Below, in pieces: positions 12,386 through 22,057 of a stretch of 64,000 bases of DNA. The translations under genes and the position numbers were made by a program. Source of the DNA: Diplosphaera chodatii (taxonomy: Eukaryota; Chlorophyta; Trebouxiophyceae; Prasiolales; Stichococcaceae); the NCBI GenBank assembly GCA_032358165.1, contig JAALGY010000008.1, positions 434,001 through 498,000 on the forward strand. Direction: 5' to 3'. How positions within the stretch are numbered: the stretch's first letter is position 1; every line of letters begins with the position of its first letter. Under the pieces are notes generated by a model. It searched no databases. It was not told the origin of the DNA and was given only the letters and a program-made list of their open reading frames with translations.

Positions 12386-12794
12386 GCGGGGCCTGGTGAG
12401 CGGGGGAATCTCCGCATGGAGTACCCAGCGCAGCATTGCAATGCTTGCAATGGTGCATGGCTGACACAGCAGGGTGAATCCGGTCACTGGAAGAGGTTGC
12501 AGTGCTCATCATCCACGGGTGGCTATTTTGACGCGATACATGGCGCAAGGCCTTGAACTGTGGTTTCGATATGCCAATCTGAAAGTGGCGGACCACTGGA
12601 AAGCAGCAGTTAGGTCGAGCTCCGAAACCATCCTGTCCTACCCTACCAAGCATCAATGGTTCTGGCAGAGCCTACTCCGGCACTTACTCTTCAATTCTCA
12701 GCAAACTCCACTTGCTTGATGTCTGGGAACTTGTCCTTTATGGCTGCCTGCGGATGGTGATCACAGACAAGCTCAGTCAAGGTGCAGCAAGTGG
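12386..12794. other. Convergent intergenic interval
   Basis: It lies between the 3' ends of the small basic gene (+) and the NFU fusion gene (-) and should hold both 3' UTRs. No coding signal is recognised. Confidence 0.4.
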
Positions 12795-15700
12795 TCACTC
12801 CTTCACAGCATCCCGCAATGCATGCACAGCACGCCAATGTGAGGGGGATGCGATGGACTCAGGGCGGCAGCACACCTTGATGCCCATGGCAATGGGCGGC
12901 GGGCCCTCGTATTTGACTGTGCAGACGCCGCCCTGCAGCGCCCGCACCTGCAGCACATGCGTCGTACACCACTTGGGCAGACCACTCGTGCACTAGACAC
13001 CCGCATCGCTGGCGTCCATTCTTGCCGTGTGTCGCTGGAGTGACACGTCAAGTGCCCCAACTTAGCTGCAATGCTCCCATACCATCCGCCAGCACGCCCA
13101 GATGCAAGCTGCAATACAGTGCTGGCGAACTTGTAGCAACACACATGAGGAATACTGACAAAGCAGTGAGGAGCGCACCACAACGGAGCCGCCGTAGTTG
13201 CTGATGGCCGGGCGCAGCATGTCCAGGTGCGCGTCCACCGAGGCCAGCGTGGCGGAGGTGTCCTGCGCGCCCACCTGCTGCACCCCCCGCAGCGCCTCGC
13301 CAAATGCGCTCTGCAGCACAAGACATACAGGCTCGACCTTGGACGCGCTGCCCGTTGCTCAGGGACCAGCAGGCCACGCATGCACGATATGGCATGTGGT
13401 CAGCTGTGATGTGATGACCGGCCTACAATTGACCGCAGTGTGCACAGCAGCGCACCCGCAGCGCTCGCTCGATGCCCATCTTCATGGTGGCTGTGGACGA
13501 GGCGCACGTCCCGCACGCCCCCTGCACAAGTGATGTCACAATTCTGGAGGTGGGCGCTATGGCCAGAGTAGCGCATTTGTGGCGTGGCAATGCTGCCCAG
13601 GATGCCGGCGTCAGCGTGATAATGCCAAGAGCTACGCAACCGAAAGTCTGACAAATCTGCACAGGTACCAACTCGAAGGCGGATGCGGCATGATGGCGTC
13701 CCCGACTCTGAGCACAATTCGCAACGTTGTGCTTGTCGAGCTTCCAGCACGAGACAGTTATTCTGAGTAGGGGCCAGGGCGCACGTCCAGCTGCAGCAGG
13801 ACGGTGCCGTCCACCACGTCCAGCACCGTGACGTTGCCGCCGTCGGCGATGAGGTACGGCCGCACCTCCTCCAGCGCCCGGTCCACCGCCTCCACCGTCA
13901 TGGCCACCGCCGGCGCCGCCTCCGCGTTGCCTGCACGATGCGGGCCAGGCTGATCCACCAGTGAGGCAACAGGTGTCACAGCATATCCTGCAGAAGTGTC
14001 ACCGCCTGCATAGCATGCTGCTACAGCACCACATATTGATCAGGAATTCCTGCACATCCTGCGACGCTGTAAAGTGCCGACGTATGCAATTCTCTTCTGC
14101 ATCCCGATCCAAGCAGCCAAGTGAAGAGCATTGCACCTATTGTGCGGTGCACGCTGGCCCGCGAGAAAGGGCTCTCGATGGGCGACGCTGGCGCCGCGGC
14201 TGCATCTGCCTCTGCCGCTGCCGCTGCGGGGCTGCCTGCCGGGGCTGTTTCTGCCGTCTGCGCATCGATGACGGAGCTCCAGTCATCCCCCTCCACAGCC
14301 TGTATGAGGTTAAGCCTGCGCAGTGCAGAGAGGTGTTGGTTTGTGAGCAGCGCCTTGCAGAAGGGCCCCATGCCAAAGACTGCGGGTGATCGGCACAGGC
14401 ATTAACATGCTTCAACTGGCACCGAACGAGCATTGGCCAAGGCTTCGGTGCACCTGCGCTGTCTGCTGTCCAGGGTCTCCCCCTCCACGGCGTCGCCCAG
14501 GTTCTCGCCCATCGCCTTGCGCATCTTCAGCTTCTTCTCCTCGTACGCGGCGCGTTCCGCCTCTGACATGACCGCGCCATTCAAGCCGCCGCTGCCCCAC
14601 AGGTGCGCCTCCACACCTAGTCATGTACACGCCTTGTGGGTTGAGCAGGTGTGCTTGTCCCATAGAGTGGAGCTGCTTTCTCTGACGGCAGAGTGACTCA
14701 GGCGCTGCAGACCAGACCAGCCCCTTGATCCCACGGCCATTGCAACCTGTATTCTTGAATACACGGGCAATGCCAAGAATGGATCAGCTCGCTCCACATG
14801 ATCTCTCACTCAGCCCTCACGGGATGGCACCAAGCAGAACGCACCGTTCCCGGGCGGCGTGGTGCCGGCCTCCCGGATCCAGTTCTGCGCCTCGCGCTCC
14901 AGGTTCGAGCGCGTCGCCATCGCGCGGTTGGCGAACACCATCGCGCGCACGTTGGCGCAGCGCTCCTCGCCCACGCCCTCCAGGTGGCCCTGCAGCGAAG
15001 TGGCACAACAGCTTCTCAACCATGCGCAGTGCAGGGTCCAGCACGGCAGTGCGCTCTGAAAGCCCTGGGCAGGCAGCTTGGTGTGAGGGCGCTGCTAGGA
15101 CCGCTGTGTGTCCAGCAGGTGTTGGGCACTTGCAGCAGTGGCAGGAGCGGTGCCGGCGGGGTGATGCTGACCTTGACTGCCAGCACCATGTTGCGGGAGT
15201 ATCCGACGTACTGCAGGTCGCGCCCTTCGTCGTACAGCGCATACACGCCAATGGGCTTCTCGCCGTCGCGCTGCGCCAGGTAGTCCGACACCGGCAGCAG
15301 CGTCTGGCCGTCGTCCTCGCCCTGTAGTGCACAAGACCAGATAAATGGCGCCCCGCCGCTGCACATGCCCCAGGTCGCCTGCCGCCATCTTGCAGCGTCC
15401 ACTAACACCACATGTCACCGGAGCACGAGCTGTTTCTAAACCTGTTGAGATGCACAAGTGGCGTTGGCCTTGGTGCAGCATCAGCAGCAGCAGGTGTGCG
15501 CACATGGCGGATGGAGTAGCTGCGGGAGTCGTGCTCTTCGGCGCCGCCGTCGCCGTACAGGAAGCCGTGCAGGCCCTTGTGGCCCTCCGGCACCGCGTCG
15601 TCCGTCACGACGCCGCCCAGCGACGCGAGGCGTGCTTTCTGCTCGTCGCCCGGCGGCGCCGCCGCAGCATCCGCACGACTGGCGCGTGCTGCGTGAGCCT

Positions 15701-15851
15701 CGCGGGGTCTAAGCAGGTGCTGATGGAGCTGTTCCCGTGATTGTGCACGCTGAAAGGGCTGCGGGAGCAGGTGCGGCCTGCCAGAGGTGCTGCAGGTTGT
15801 GCCAGAAGCCGCTCGGCATGGCAGCGATCCAGCTGCTGCCGACGCGACCAT
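12795..15851 (-). CDS. GIY-YIG domain fused to NFU iron-sulfur scaffold, probably plastid
   Basis: The gene starts at 15851 with a Ser/Ala-rich, transit-like N-terminus (MVASAAAGSLPCRAASGTTC). Exon 1 (15851-15504) and exon 2 (15321-15172) lead into a GIY-YIG domain: IGVYALYDEG, DLQYVGYSRNM, then exon 3 (14989-14845) with AQNWIREAGTTPPGNG. This pattern is that of the N-terminal domain of plant glutaredoxin S16. A charged linker follows (KKLKMRKAMGENLGDAVEG). The NFU domain is encoded near 13950-13760 and 13540-13460: EEVRPYLIADGGNVTVLDV, then GACGTCASSTATMKMGIE with the CxxC that holds the Fe-S cluster. A second, CxxC-less NFU-like repeat follows (MLRPAISNYGGSVV; GPPPIAMGIK), as in plastid NFU1-3. 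Inferred role: Fe-S cluster assembly and transfer in the plastid; the GIY-YIG part may regulate it or act on DNA. The last exon is read straight through to a stop at 12795, which is uncertain. No glutaredoxin domain is present. Confidence 0.85.
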
Positions 15852-16099
15852 GGCGCGGTGTCACGCTCCAAATGTTGGGGCGTTACGGGCTAGTTTGCTG
15901 CTTACAAATGCCGCCGCAATGACCCTCTGCACCTCGCTGCAATATCTGGAGATCGCAACACCCCGATCTATGTGCTTCCGACATGCAGCTTCCTGCGAGT
16001 GATGCTAGGGTGTGGCAGCGAGTGCCTCAGACCGGTCCGATCGGATCCTGATCAGCAGGGCAGGCAGTTGCCGTCACACCGAAGTGCAAGGCTCTCAAG
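15852..16099. promoter_or_regulatory. 248-nt divergent promoter interval (NFU fusion / 2-Cys peroxiredoxin)
   Basis: The two start codons face away from each other across 248 nt, so this must hold both 5' leaders and promoters. I see no clear TATA box or named element. Shared regulation is an inference from spacing and from both products being plastid redox or Fe-S proteins. Confidence 0.6.
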
Positions 16100-16903
16100 A
16101 TGGCTCAGGCAATGGCGTCGTCAGCTGTGGCGGCCGTCGGCGGTGTGGCCGCCTCACGCACCTGCAAGGCATGCTCCAGCACAGTGGCCGCTCCTCGGCC
16201 AGTTCAGCTGCGCCGCAGCGTGCTGCACGGCCAGACGCTGCGTTCAGCCGCACAGCAGTGCAGCCGGTCGCGGACCAGCACTCTGTGCAGGGCTGAGGCA
16301 ATCGTTGGCGGCACACCTCAAGCGCCGCTGGTGGGCAACATTGCGCCGGACTTCAACGCACAGGCGGTGTATGACCAGGAGTTCATTGACATCACTCTGT
16401 CACAATACCGCGGGCGGTATGTGATCCTCTTCTTCTACCCCCTGGACTTCACCTTCGTGTGCCCCACAGAGATCACCGCCTTTTCCGATGCGTACAACGG
16501 CTTCAAGGAGCTGGACTGCGAGGTGCTGGGCGTCTCAGTCGACTCGCAGTTCTCCCACCTGGCCTGGATCCAGACAGAGCGCAAGGAGGGCGGCGTCGGC
16601 GACCTGAACTACCCGCTGGTGTCGGACCTGAAGCGGGAGATCAGCACCAAGTATGGCGTGCTCAGCGAGGACGGCGTCGCCCTCCGCGGCCTGTTCCTCA
16701 TCGACCGCGAGGGCGTGGTCCAGCACGCAACCATTAACAACCTGGCCTTCGGCCGCAACATCGAGGAGACGCAGCGGGTGCTGCAGGCGCTGAAGTATGT
16801 GCAGGAGAACCCCGATGAGGTGTGCCCGGCAGGGTGGAAGCCGGGAGATGAGACCATGAAGCCCGACCCCAAGGGCAAGATGGACTACTTTGCAGCACTG
16901 TGA
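16100..16903 (+). CDS. 2-Cys peroxiredoxin, chloroplast
   Basis: A single uninterrupted exon encodes 267 residues. It reduces hydrogen peroxide and alkyl hydroperoxides with electrons from thioredoxins or NTRC in the chloroplast stroma. The first roughly 65 residues are Ala/Ser/Arg-rich and transit-like. The mature part starts near [10 protein letters not shown]. The peroxidatic cysteine is Cys121 in [14 protein letters not shown] and the resolving cysteine is Cys242 in EVCPAGW, as in typical 2-Cys enzymes of the BAS1 type. The eukaryotic sensitivity elements are present as a GGVGDL-like insertion and a C-terminal tail with YF (MDYFAAL). Third positions are strongly C/G, unlike intron-bearing neighbours, suggesting high expression. 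The gene is divergent from the NFU fusion. Confidence 0.97.
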   Translation: MAQAMASSAVAAVGGVAASRTCKACSSTVAAPRPVQLRRSVLHGQTLRSAAQQCSRSRTSTLCRAEAIVGGTPQAPLVGNIAPDFNAQAVYDQEFIDITLSQYRGRYVILFFYPLDFTFVCPTEITAFSDAYNGFKELDCEVLGVSVDSQFSHLAWIQTERKEGGVGDLNYPLVSDLKREISTKYGVLSEDGVALRGLFLIDREGVVQHATINNLAFGRNIEETQRVLQALKYVQENPDEVCPAGWKPGDETMKPDPKGKMDYFAAL

Positions 16904-17213
16904 TCCGGCTGCGCTGAAGAGTGTGGAAGCGGCATGGATTGCTTTGCAACATTTCGAGGGGGAACGCCATCGAGCGGCGGAGAGTGTAACATGGTGCATC
17001 AGCGCTGTGTCGTGTTGTCACAACATTTCTGGTCTGGCTTGGCAGTAGTACCACGCTGCGCATTGCGGGTGGTGAAGGACTGTGCAAGCTGAAAGGTCAT
17101 TTGCCACCATCATTTAGGCCCATGCCCCTCGATACTCTTGACCCAGCCTTGCTCAGGCTATCAGGTTCCTGCTCAAGGCACTGCATGCTACCAGACCGTT
17201 CTAGCACTGCCTT
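16904..17213. other. Convergent intergenic interval
   Basis: It holds the peroxiredoxin 3' UTR with its TGTAA and the 3' UTR of the secreted protein on the opposite strand. Nothing coding is seen. Confidence 0.5.
16985..16989 (+). terminator. TGTAA polyadenylation signal of peroxiredoxin
   Basis: TGTAA lies 82 nt after the stop codon, the distance and motif typical of chlorophyte nuclear genes. Confidence 0.55.
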
Positions 17214-18408
17214 CTACCGAACCCTCTTGCTGGGCTTGCTCGGCCTGCTGGGCCGGCTGGGCTTGCTGCCTCCGCTGCTGGAGCTCGAGGAAGCTGCAGC
17301 ACTGCCGCCGCTGCTGCCGCTTCCTGCTGCGTCGTCTGCTGGCAGCAGCTCTGCGATCTTGTAGGTCACTGGGTCGCCGCCCTTGACCGTCTTGCTGTGC
17401 TCATCACCAAAGGTCTTCACGAATGCGCACTGCGTGTCCTGCAGCAACAGCAGCACGCGGCATGAGGCCCTGCTGTCCGGTTGGTGCCATGCCACCAGAT
17501 TGGCATCGGATTGACAAGCCAGCGTGTGTGGGAAACCAACATGGCTGGTCGAGCAAGTGGACACAGATATCCTCTAGGCAATGCGCACATACCTTGATCT
17601 GAGTGGCGGTGCTGAACTTCAGGTTGCAGTATGCAGAGTCCGTTGCCAGAGTGATCTTGGGAGCAGAGCACACCACAGGGCCGGTCTGGCCCTTGATCAC
17701 GCAGTGACCGCCGTTGATGGTGTATTTGAACACTGGGCCGACGCACTGTGTTGGCACCTGCAGGCAGCATGTGCCATGGCCATTATACATGCTCCTGCCA
17801 TTCACACCAGCAAAGTCGAGAAACATCACTGTATGATGCACATAACCATACCGCTGCACATGAAGAGTGGCTTGCCCATGCAGGCTGCAGGAAGCACATG
17901 GCCACATACCTTCGTAGGCTCCACGAACACGGGTGGAGAGCACGTCGTCTGCTGCGAGGCGTCAGTGAGCACAGCAAACTGCTCGCTGCCATCTGCAATG
18001 AGCTGTGTCGCCTCGGTCTTCAGGTTCAGGATGCCAGTCGGCAGCCCGCTGACGACCTGGCTGACGTACGAGCCCCAGTTGGACTGCAGGAAGCCGAACT
18101 GCGTTTGCAGCGTGTTCGTCAGCCCTGCAGAATATCAAGTGCCTGGTAAGGGTTACCGTGTTTACAAGGCCTATCGCTGCTCTGTGTGGCACTTCACCAG
18201 AGTCATGCTTGCATACACGTGTGCATGCGCGCCACGGACCCGAGAAGGCCGTGGGGTCGAAGATCGCCCAGCTGGGCACCGGCGCCGCCGAGTCCGCTGG
18301 TGAAGATGTGGCGGCTGCGGTGCTGGTGGTGCTTGTTTCGTTCTGTGCCGTGGCCCCCGACAAGGCGACAAGCAGCAGGGCGGTCAGGACGATGGTGCGG
18401 CGCACCAT
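17214..18408 (-). CDS. Secreted protein with basic serine-rich tail, function unknown
   Basis: The ATG at 18408 opens a clear signal peptide (MVRRTIVLTALLLVALSGAT) followed by a Thr/Ser/Ala-rich stretch. Later exons on the minus strand include one near 18125-17930 (VSQVVSGLPTGILNLKTEA, ending SPPVFVEPTK), one near 17760-17590 with four cysteines (CVGPVFKYTINGGHCVIKG, VVCSAP, SAYCNLKF), and a last one near 17440-17214 (CAFVKTFGDEHSKTVKGGD) whose tail is a run of Ser/Gly then repeated SKPSRP units ending KRVR. Length is roughly 250-270 residues. I recognise no family. Signal peptide and paired cysteines point to the secretory pathway, perhaps the cell wall. The four-exon structure is supported by splice sites but not fully phase-checked. 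Confidence 0.65.
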
Positions 18409-18709
18409 GCTGGGCAACACTGGCCTGCGTGCAGTGGCTGGGGAGCTTCAAACCAGTATGCAGAAGCGCGCTGCCAGAAGCTATACGTGCAGGCCAGGAG
18501 TCAGGCGCCAGTCGTCGGTGTTGCAGTTTGGACGACGTCGGAGGTCCGATGCGCAGGTTTTGCCGCCGACCCCTGATCTGCCATCTCGGCAAATATCTGC
18601 CCTCCGAAGGAGATCGAATGGTGTCCATTTGCAGCTTGCCATTGTCCTACCTTGACCGCCGCCAGATCCTTGCCTGTGATAGCAAAAGGCAGCTGCATAG
18701 TGCTGGAGC
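18409..18709. promoter_or_regulatory. 301-nt divergent interval
   Basis: It separates the start of the secreted protein gene (-) from the HAD hydrolase gene (+). Both promoters must lie here or extend into the leaders. No named motif is seen. Confidence 0.4.
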
Positions 18710-20365
18710 ATGCTGCAGCGCCTGGCAGCCCTGCGATCGCGTGCGTTCACGGCAGCAGTCGCAGCCCCATGGCAGGCCGCTGCAGGCCGGCCGGCGGACA
18801 GGACATTTGCTGCGCTGCCGCTTGAGGTGGCGCGTGACGAGGCGGCGTTCTTCGGCGACCTGCCGCAGCCGCGGTTCAGAGGCCTATTATTGGATGCTGC
18901 TGGCACGCTTCTCAGCCCCTCGGAGCCCGCCGCTGAGGTGCAATGACTGCATGCTCACGTGTATACTTGGTCGCACAACACGCAGCATGAGCCTCCGTTG
19001 CTTGTCAAAGCCGCCCTTGCAGGTGCTAGAGCCCGATCATCGTGCAAATATCTGCACTGTCAGCATGGACATGGTCCCTCCAGTCGATCGCACAGCATCG
19101 GTGCTGATCATGCATGCACCTCCCCCTTTGAGACTCGCAGGTATACCTGAGGTATGCCAAGGACTACGGCTGCAAGCTGACAGAGCAGGACATCCTGCGC
19201 CGCTTCCGCAGGTAGGCGAAAGTGCAGGTCATGCATTCAGATTCGTGTGGCACAGCGTTTTCAGACTTGCCCACCGTGCTCCTGTACCTCCTGTAGGGCG
19301 TACAACACGCCGTGGGGCAGAACGGGCAGGCGCTACATCGACGACGGTCGCGACTTCTGGTGAGCAACAACACCTTCACCGCACACCTGTGTTGACAGGT
19401 TTGCTGCCTACTCAAGTAGCTGCTGACACGCTGCACCTTGCCTTTGCAGGCGCCACATCGTTGCAAAGTCGACCGGCTGTTCCGATGCCATGTTGCATGA
19501 GGAGATCTATCAGTACTTTTCACAGCCGGAGGCCTGGAAGGCCGCCCCGCATGCAGTGGCAGCCCTCAGTCGCCTCCGAGACGCAGGTGAGCAGTTTTGA
19601 ACAGGTGGTAACCCGACTGAACCCCCTGATATAGGGTGCCAGAACCTGCGCCACCTGAAAAGTACCTGCAAGATGCGTGCATTGTGCACAGGTGTCCGGT
19701 TGGCGGTGGTCTCAAATTTTGACACTCGGCTGCGCCCACTGCTGGCAGCCATGCAGCTCGACACGCTGTTCGACGCCATCCTGATATCTGCGGTGAACAG
19801 CCGTCTGCGATGAGCAAGCAACGCCGGTCAGCCCCTCTGCTGCCTCACAAGCGTGTGGCGTTGAGCACTGATACTACACCAGTCATTGACTCCCAGTAGC
19901 TGCGTGTGCCCTGTAGGAGGTTGGCGCTGAGAAGCCCAACCCAGTGATCTTCGAGCTTGCGTGCGAGGCGCTGGATGTGCAGCCGGAGGAGGTGGTGCAT
20001 GTCGGTGACGACCGCAGGTGGGAAACATGACTCTGCATGTCAGCACAGTAGGGTGCGCCAACATGCAGCATACGACCCTCCCAATATGCGGCATGAGAAA
20101 GGCATCAGGCTGCCTGCTCTGAGACATTTGCAGAGACTTCATCCGCTGTGCTGCATGACTTGCACTCTCCCTGTGCTGACAGTCCTATATGTACACCATG
20201 GCAACACGCTGCTGCTGCAGAAACGACATTTTTGGCGCACGCGATGCCGGCTGCTTCGCATGGCTGTACGGCCTGGATGTGCTGTCCATGGACGAGGTGG
20301 CTGACCGCGTGTTGTGGGGCAGCGAGGACGACGATTCCTTGCGAGCCATGGCAACCTCACCATGA
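18710..20365 (+). CDS. HAD-superfamily hydrolase, HDHD3-like
   Basis: Seven exons join in phase where checked: 18710-18937, 19141-19211, then exons near 19297-19360, 19450-19586, 19692-19797, 19918-20017 and 20220-20365. Motif I is RGLLLDAAGTLLSPSEP (the DxxGT form). A helical cap follows (KLTEQDILRRF, YNTPWGRTGRRYIDDG). Motif II is RLAVVSNFDTRL. Motif III/IV is GAEKPNPVIFELAC then VVHVGDDRRNDIFGARDAG. This order is that of the HDHD3/phosphoglycolate-phosphatase-like group, which cleaves small phosphate esters. Substrate cannot be read from sequence. Motif I begins DAAGT where D-x-D is usual, so the second aspartate (general acid/base) is replaced by Ala; this suggests altered chemistry or weak phosphatase activity. 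The N-terminus (MLQRLAALRSRAFTAAVAAP) looks like an organelle presequence. Confidence 0.85.
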
Positions 20366-20905
20366 GGAAAGTTTTTGTGCTGGAAGCATATCACTGGCAC
20401 ATACGTTTTGGGGCTTAACACATGACGTGTCGGCACAGGCGCAGCAGTGCACATACGTGTTTGGTGTCTAGGCATAGGCATTGGTATTGGTATCGGCAAT
20501 CCCTCAGGGCACCCTGCTAGGCAGGCTGCCAGGGATCATTCGTCCTGCCACCGATTTGCGGCAACAATTTTGTGCTTTTGACCATGGTGTTGCTCAGAGG
20601 CAGCTCCCTGTTTTGTCGCGGCCGTTCCAGCGTTCTATGACAGCTTCAGCCACTGTATGCACATTTAGTTATTGCGAATCATGGAGTGGATGGCTGTGTC
20701 TTGGATGAACCAGGTTCACCTGTCCTCATGCTCTCCATCCTGGGACTCGCAGACGGTCTTAGAAGCGCAGGCGCACCGATAGCGCCATGATAAACCCTAC
20801 ATCAGCTTTGTGGCGACCGCACCTGCTCCGATTGATTCTCTTGCAACCCGCACGCTCCGCTTGTGTTGGCATCCGGTCGACAGCAGCACGCACCGACACG
20901 CCAGC
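20366..20905. other. Interval between HAD hydrolase and aldolase genes
   Basis: It contains the hydrolase 3' UTR and the aldolase promoter and leader. A short imperfect repeat of GGTATTGGTAT type lies near 20475-20500. A GTG-initiated extension of the aldolase frame reaches back to 20810 but lacks an ATG. Confidence 0.4.
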
Positions 20906-22057
20906 ATGCAGACCATGAAGGCCAGCTTCCTGGCGGGCGCACCGGTGGCAGTGCGGCCCCAGGCCTCCAAGCCCAGCCGCGCTCAGCGCCAGGTCGTGCG
21001 CGCGGGCCAGTATGATGAGGAGCTGCAGCAGACGGCGAAAGCTCTGACGGCGCCGGGCAAGGGCCTGCTGGCCATCGATGAGTCCAACGCCACCGCAGGC
21101 AAGCGCCTGGACTCCATCGGCGTCGAGAACACCCAGGAGAACCGCCGCGCGTACCGCACCCTGCTGCTGAACGCGCCAGGCCTGGGCGAGTACATCTCGG
21201 GCTCCATCCTGTTCGAGGAGACGCTGTACGACAACGCCGCCACCGGCGAGCCGTTCGTGGAGCTGATGAAGAAGCAGGGCATCATTCCCGGCATCAAGAC
21301 CGACAAGGGTCTGGTGCCGCTGACCAACTCCAACGGCGAGTCCTGGACACAGGGCCTGACCGGCCTGATCGACCGCTCCAGCGAATACTACAAGCAGGGC
21401 GCGCGCTTTGCCAAGTGGCGCGCGGTGGTGTCCATCCCGGCGGGCCCCTCCCCGCACGCCGTCACCGAGTGCGCGTACGGCCTGGCCCGCTACGCCGCAA
21501 TCAGCCAGAACGCCGGCCTGGTGCCCATCGTGGAGCCCGAGATCCTGCTGGACGGCGAGCACGACATCGAGCGCACCTTCGAGGTGGCGCAGGCGGTGTG
21601 GGCCGAGGTGTTCAAGTACCTGGCGGACCAGAAGGTCATGCTGGAGGGCATCCTGCTGAAGCCGTCCATGGTGACGCCCGGCGCCGAGTCCTCCAAGCGC
21701 GCCTCCCCCGACGAGGTCGCCGACTACACCCTGAAGCTGCTCCGGCGGCGCGTGCCCCCGGCCGTGCCCGGCGCCATGTTCCTGTCGGGCGGCCAGTCGG
21801 AGCTGGAGGCGACGCTGAACCTGAACGCCATGAACCAGGCCGAGAACCCGTGGCACGTGTCCTTCTCCTACGCGCGGGCGCTGCAGAACTCGTGCCTGAA
21901 GACATGGCAGGGTGAGGACGCCAACGTGAAGGCGGCCCAGGATGCGCTGCTGAAGCGTGCCAAGGCCAACTCCATGGCCCAGCTCGGCAAGTACGACTCG
22001 TCCATCGAGGATGCATCGGCAGACCAGCGCACATTCGAGAAGGGCTATGTGTACTAG
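20906..22057 (+). CDS. Fructose-bisphosphate aldolase, class I, chloroplast
   Basis: A single exon encodes 383 residues from the ATG at 20906. It cleaves fructose-1,6-bisphosphate, and sedoheptulose-1,7-bisphosphate, in the Calvin cycle and plastid glycolysis. The N-terminus MQTMKASFLAGAPVAVRPQA is a plastid transit peptide; the mature protein begins near AGQYDEELQQTAKAL. Class I marks include GKGLLAIDESNATAGKRL, TDKGLVPL, the WRAVVSIP segment and the Schiff-base lysine in ILLKPSMVTPG. It ends KGYVY, keeping the C-terminal tyrosine typical of the family. Length matches plant plastid aldolases. Third positions are almost all C or G and there are no introns. The longest antisense frame here is a shadow of this bias. 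Confidence 0.97.
   Translation: MQTMKASFLAGAPVAVRPQASKPSRAQRQVVRAGQYDEELQQTAKALTAPGKGLLAIDESNATAGKRLDSIGVENTQENRRAYRTLLLNAPGLGEYISGSILFEETLYDNAATGEPFVELMKKQGIIPGIKTDKGLVPLTNSNGESWTQGLTGLIDRSSEYYKQGARFAKWRAVVSIPAGPSPHAVTECAYGLARYAAISQNAGLVPIVEPEILLDGEHDIERTFEVAQAVWAEVFKYLADQKVMLEGILLKPSMVTPGAESSKRASPDEVADYTLKLLRRRVPPAVPGAMFLSGGQSELEATLNLNAMNQAENPWHVSFSYARALQNSCLKTWQGEDANVKAAQDALLKRAKANSMAQLGKYDSSIEDASADQRTFEKGYVY

Noticed and set aside
18186..19634. A 482-codon open frame on the + strand
   Set aside because: It starts opposite the secreted protein gene and runs through HAD hydrolase exons and introns in the wrong frame. Composition is that of a shadow frame.
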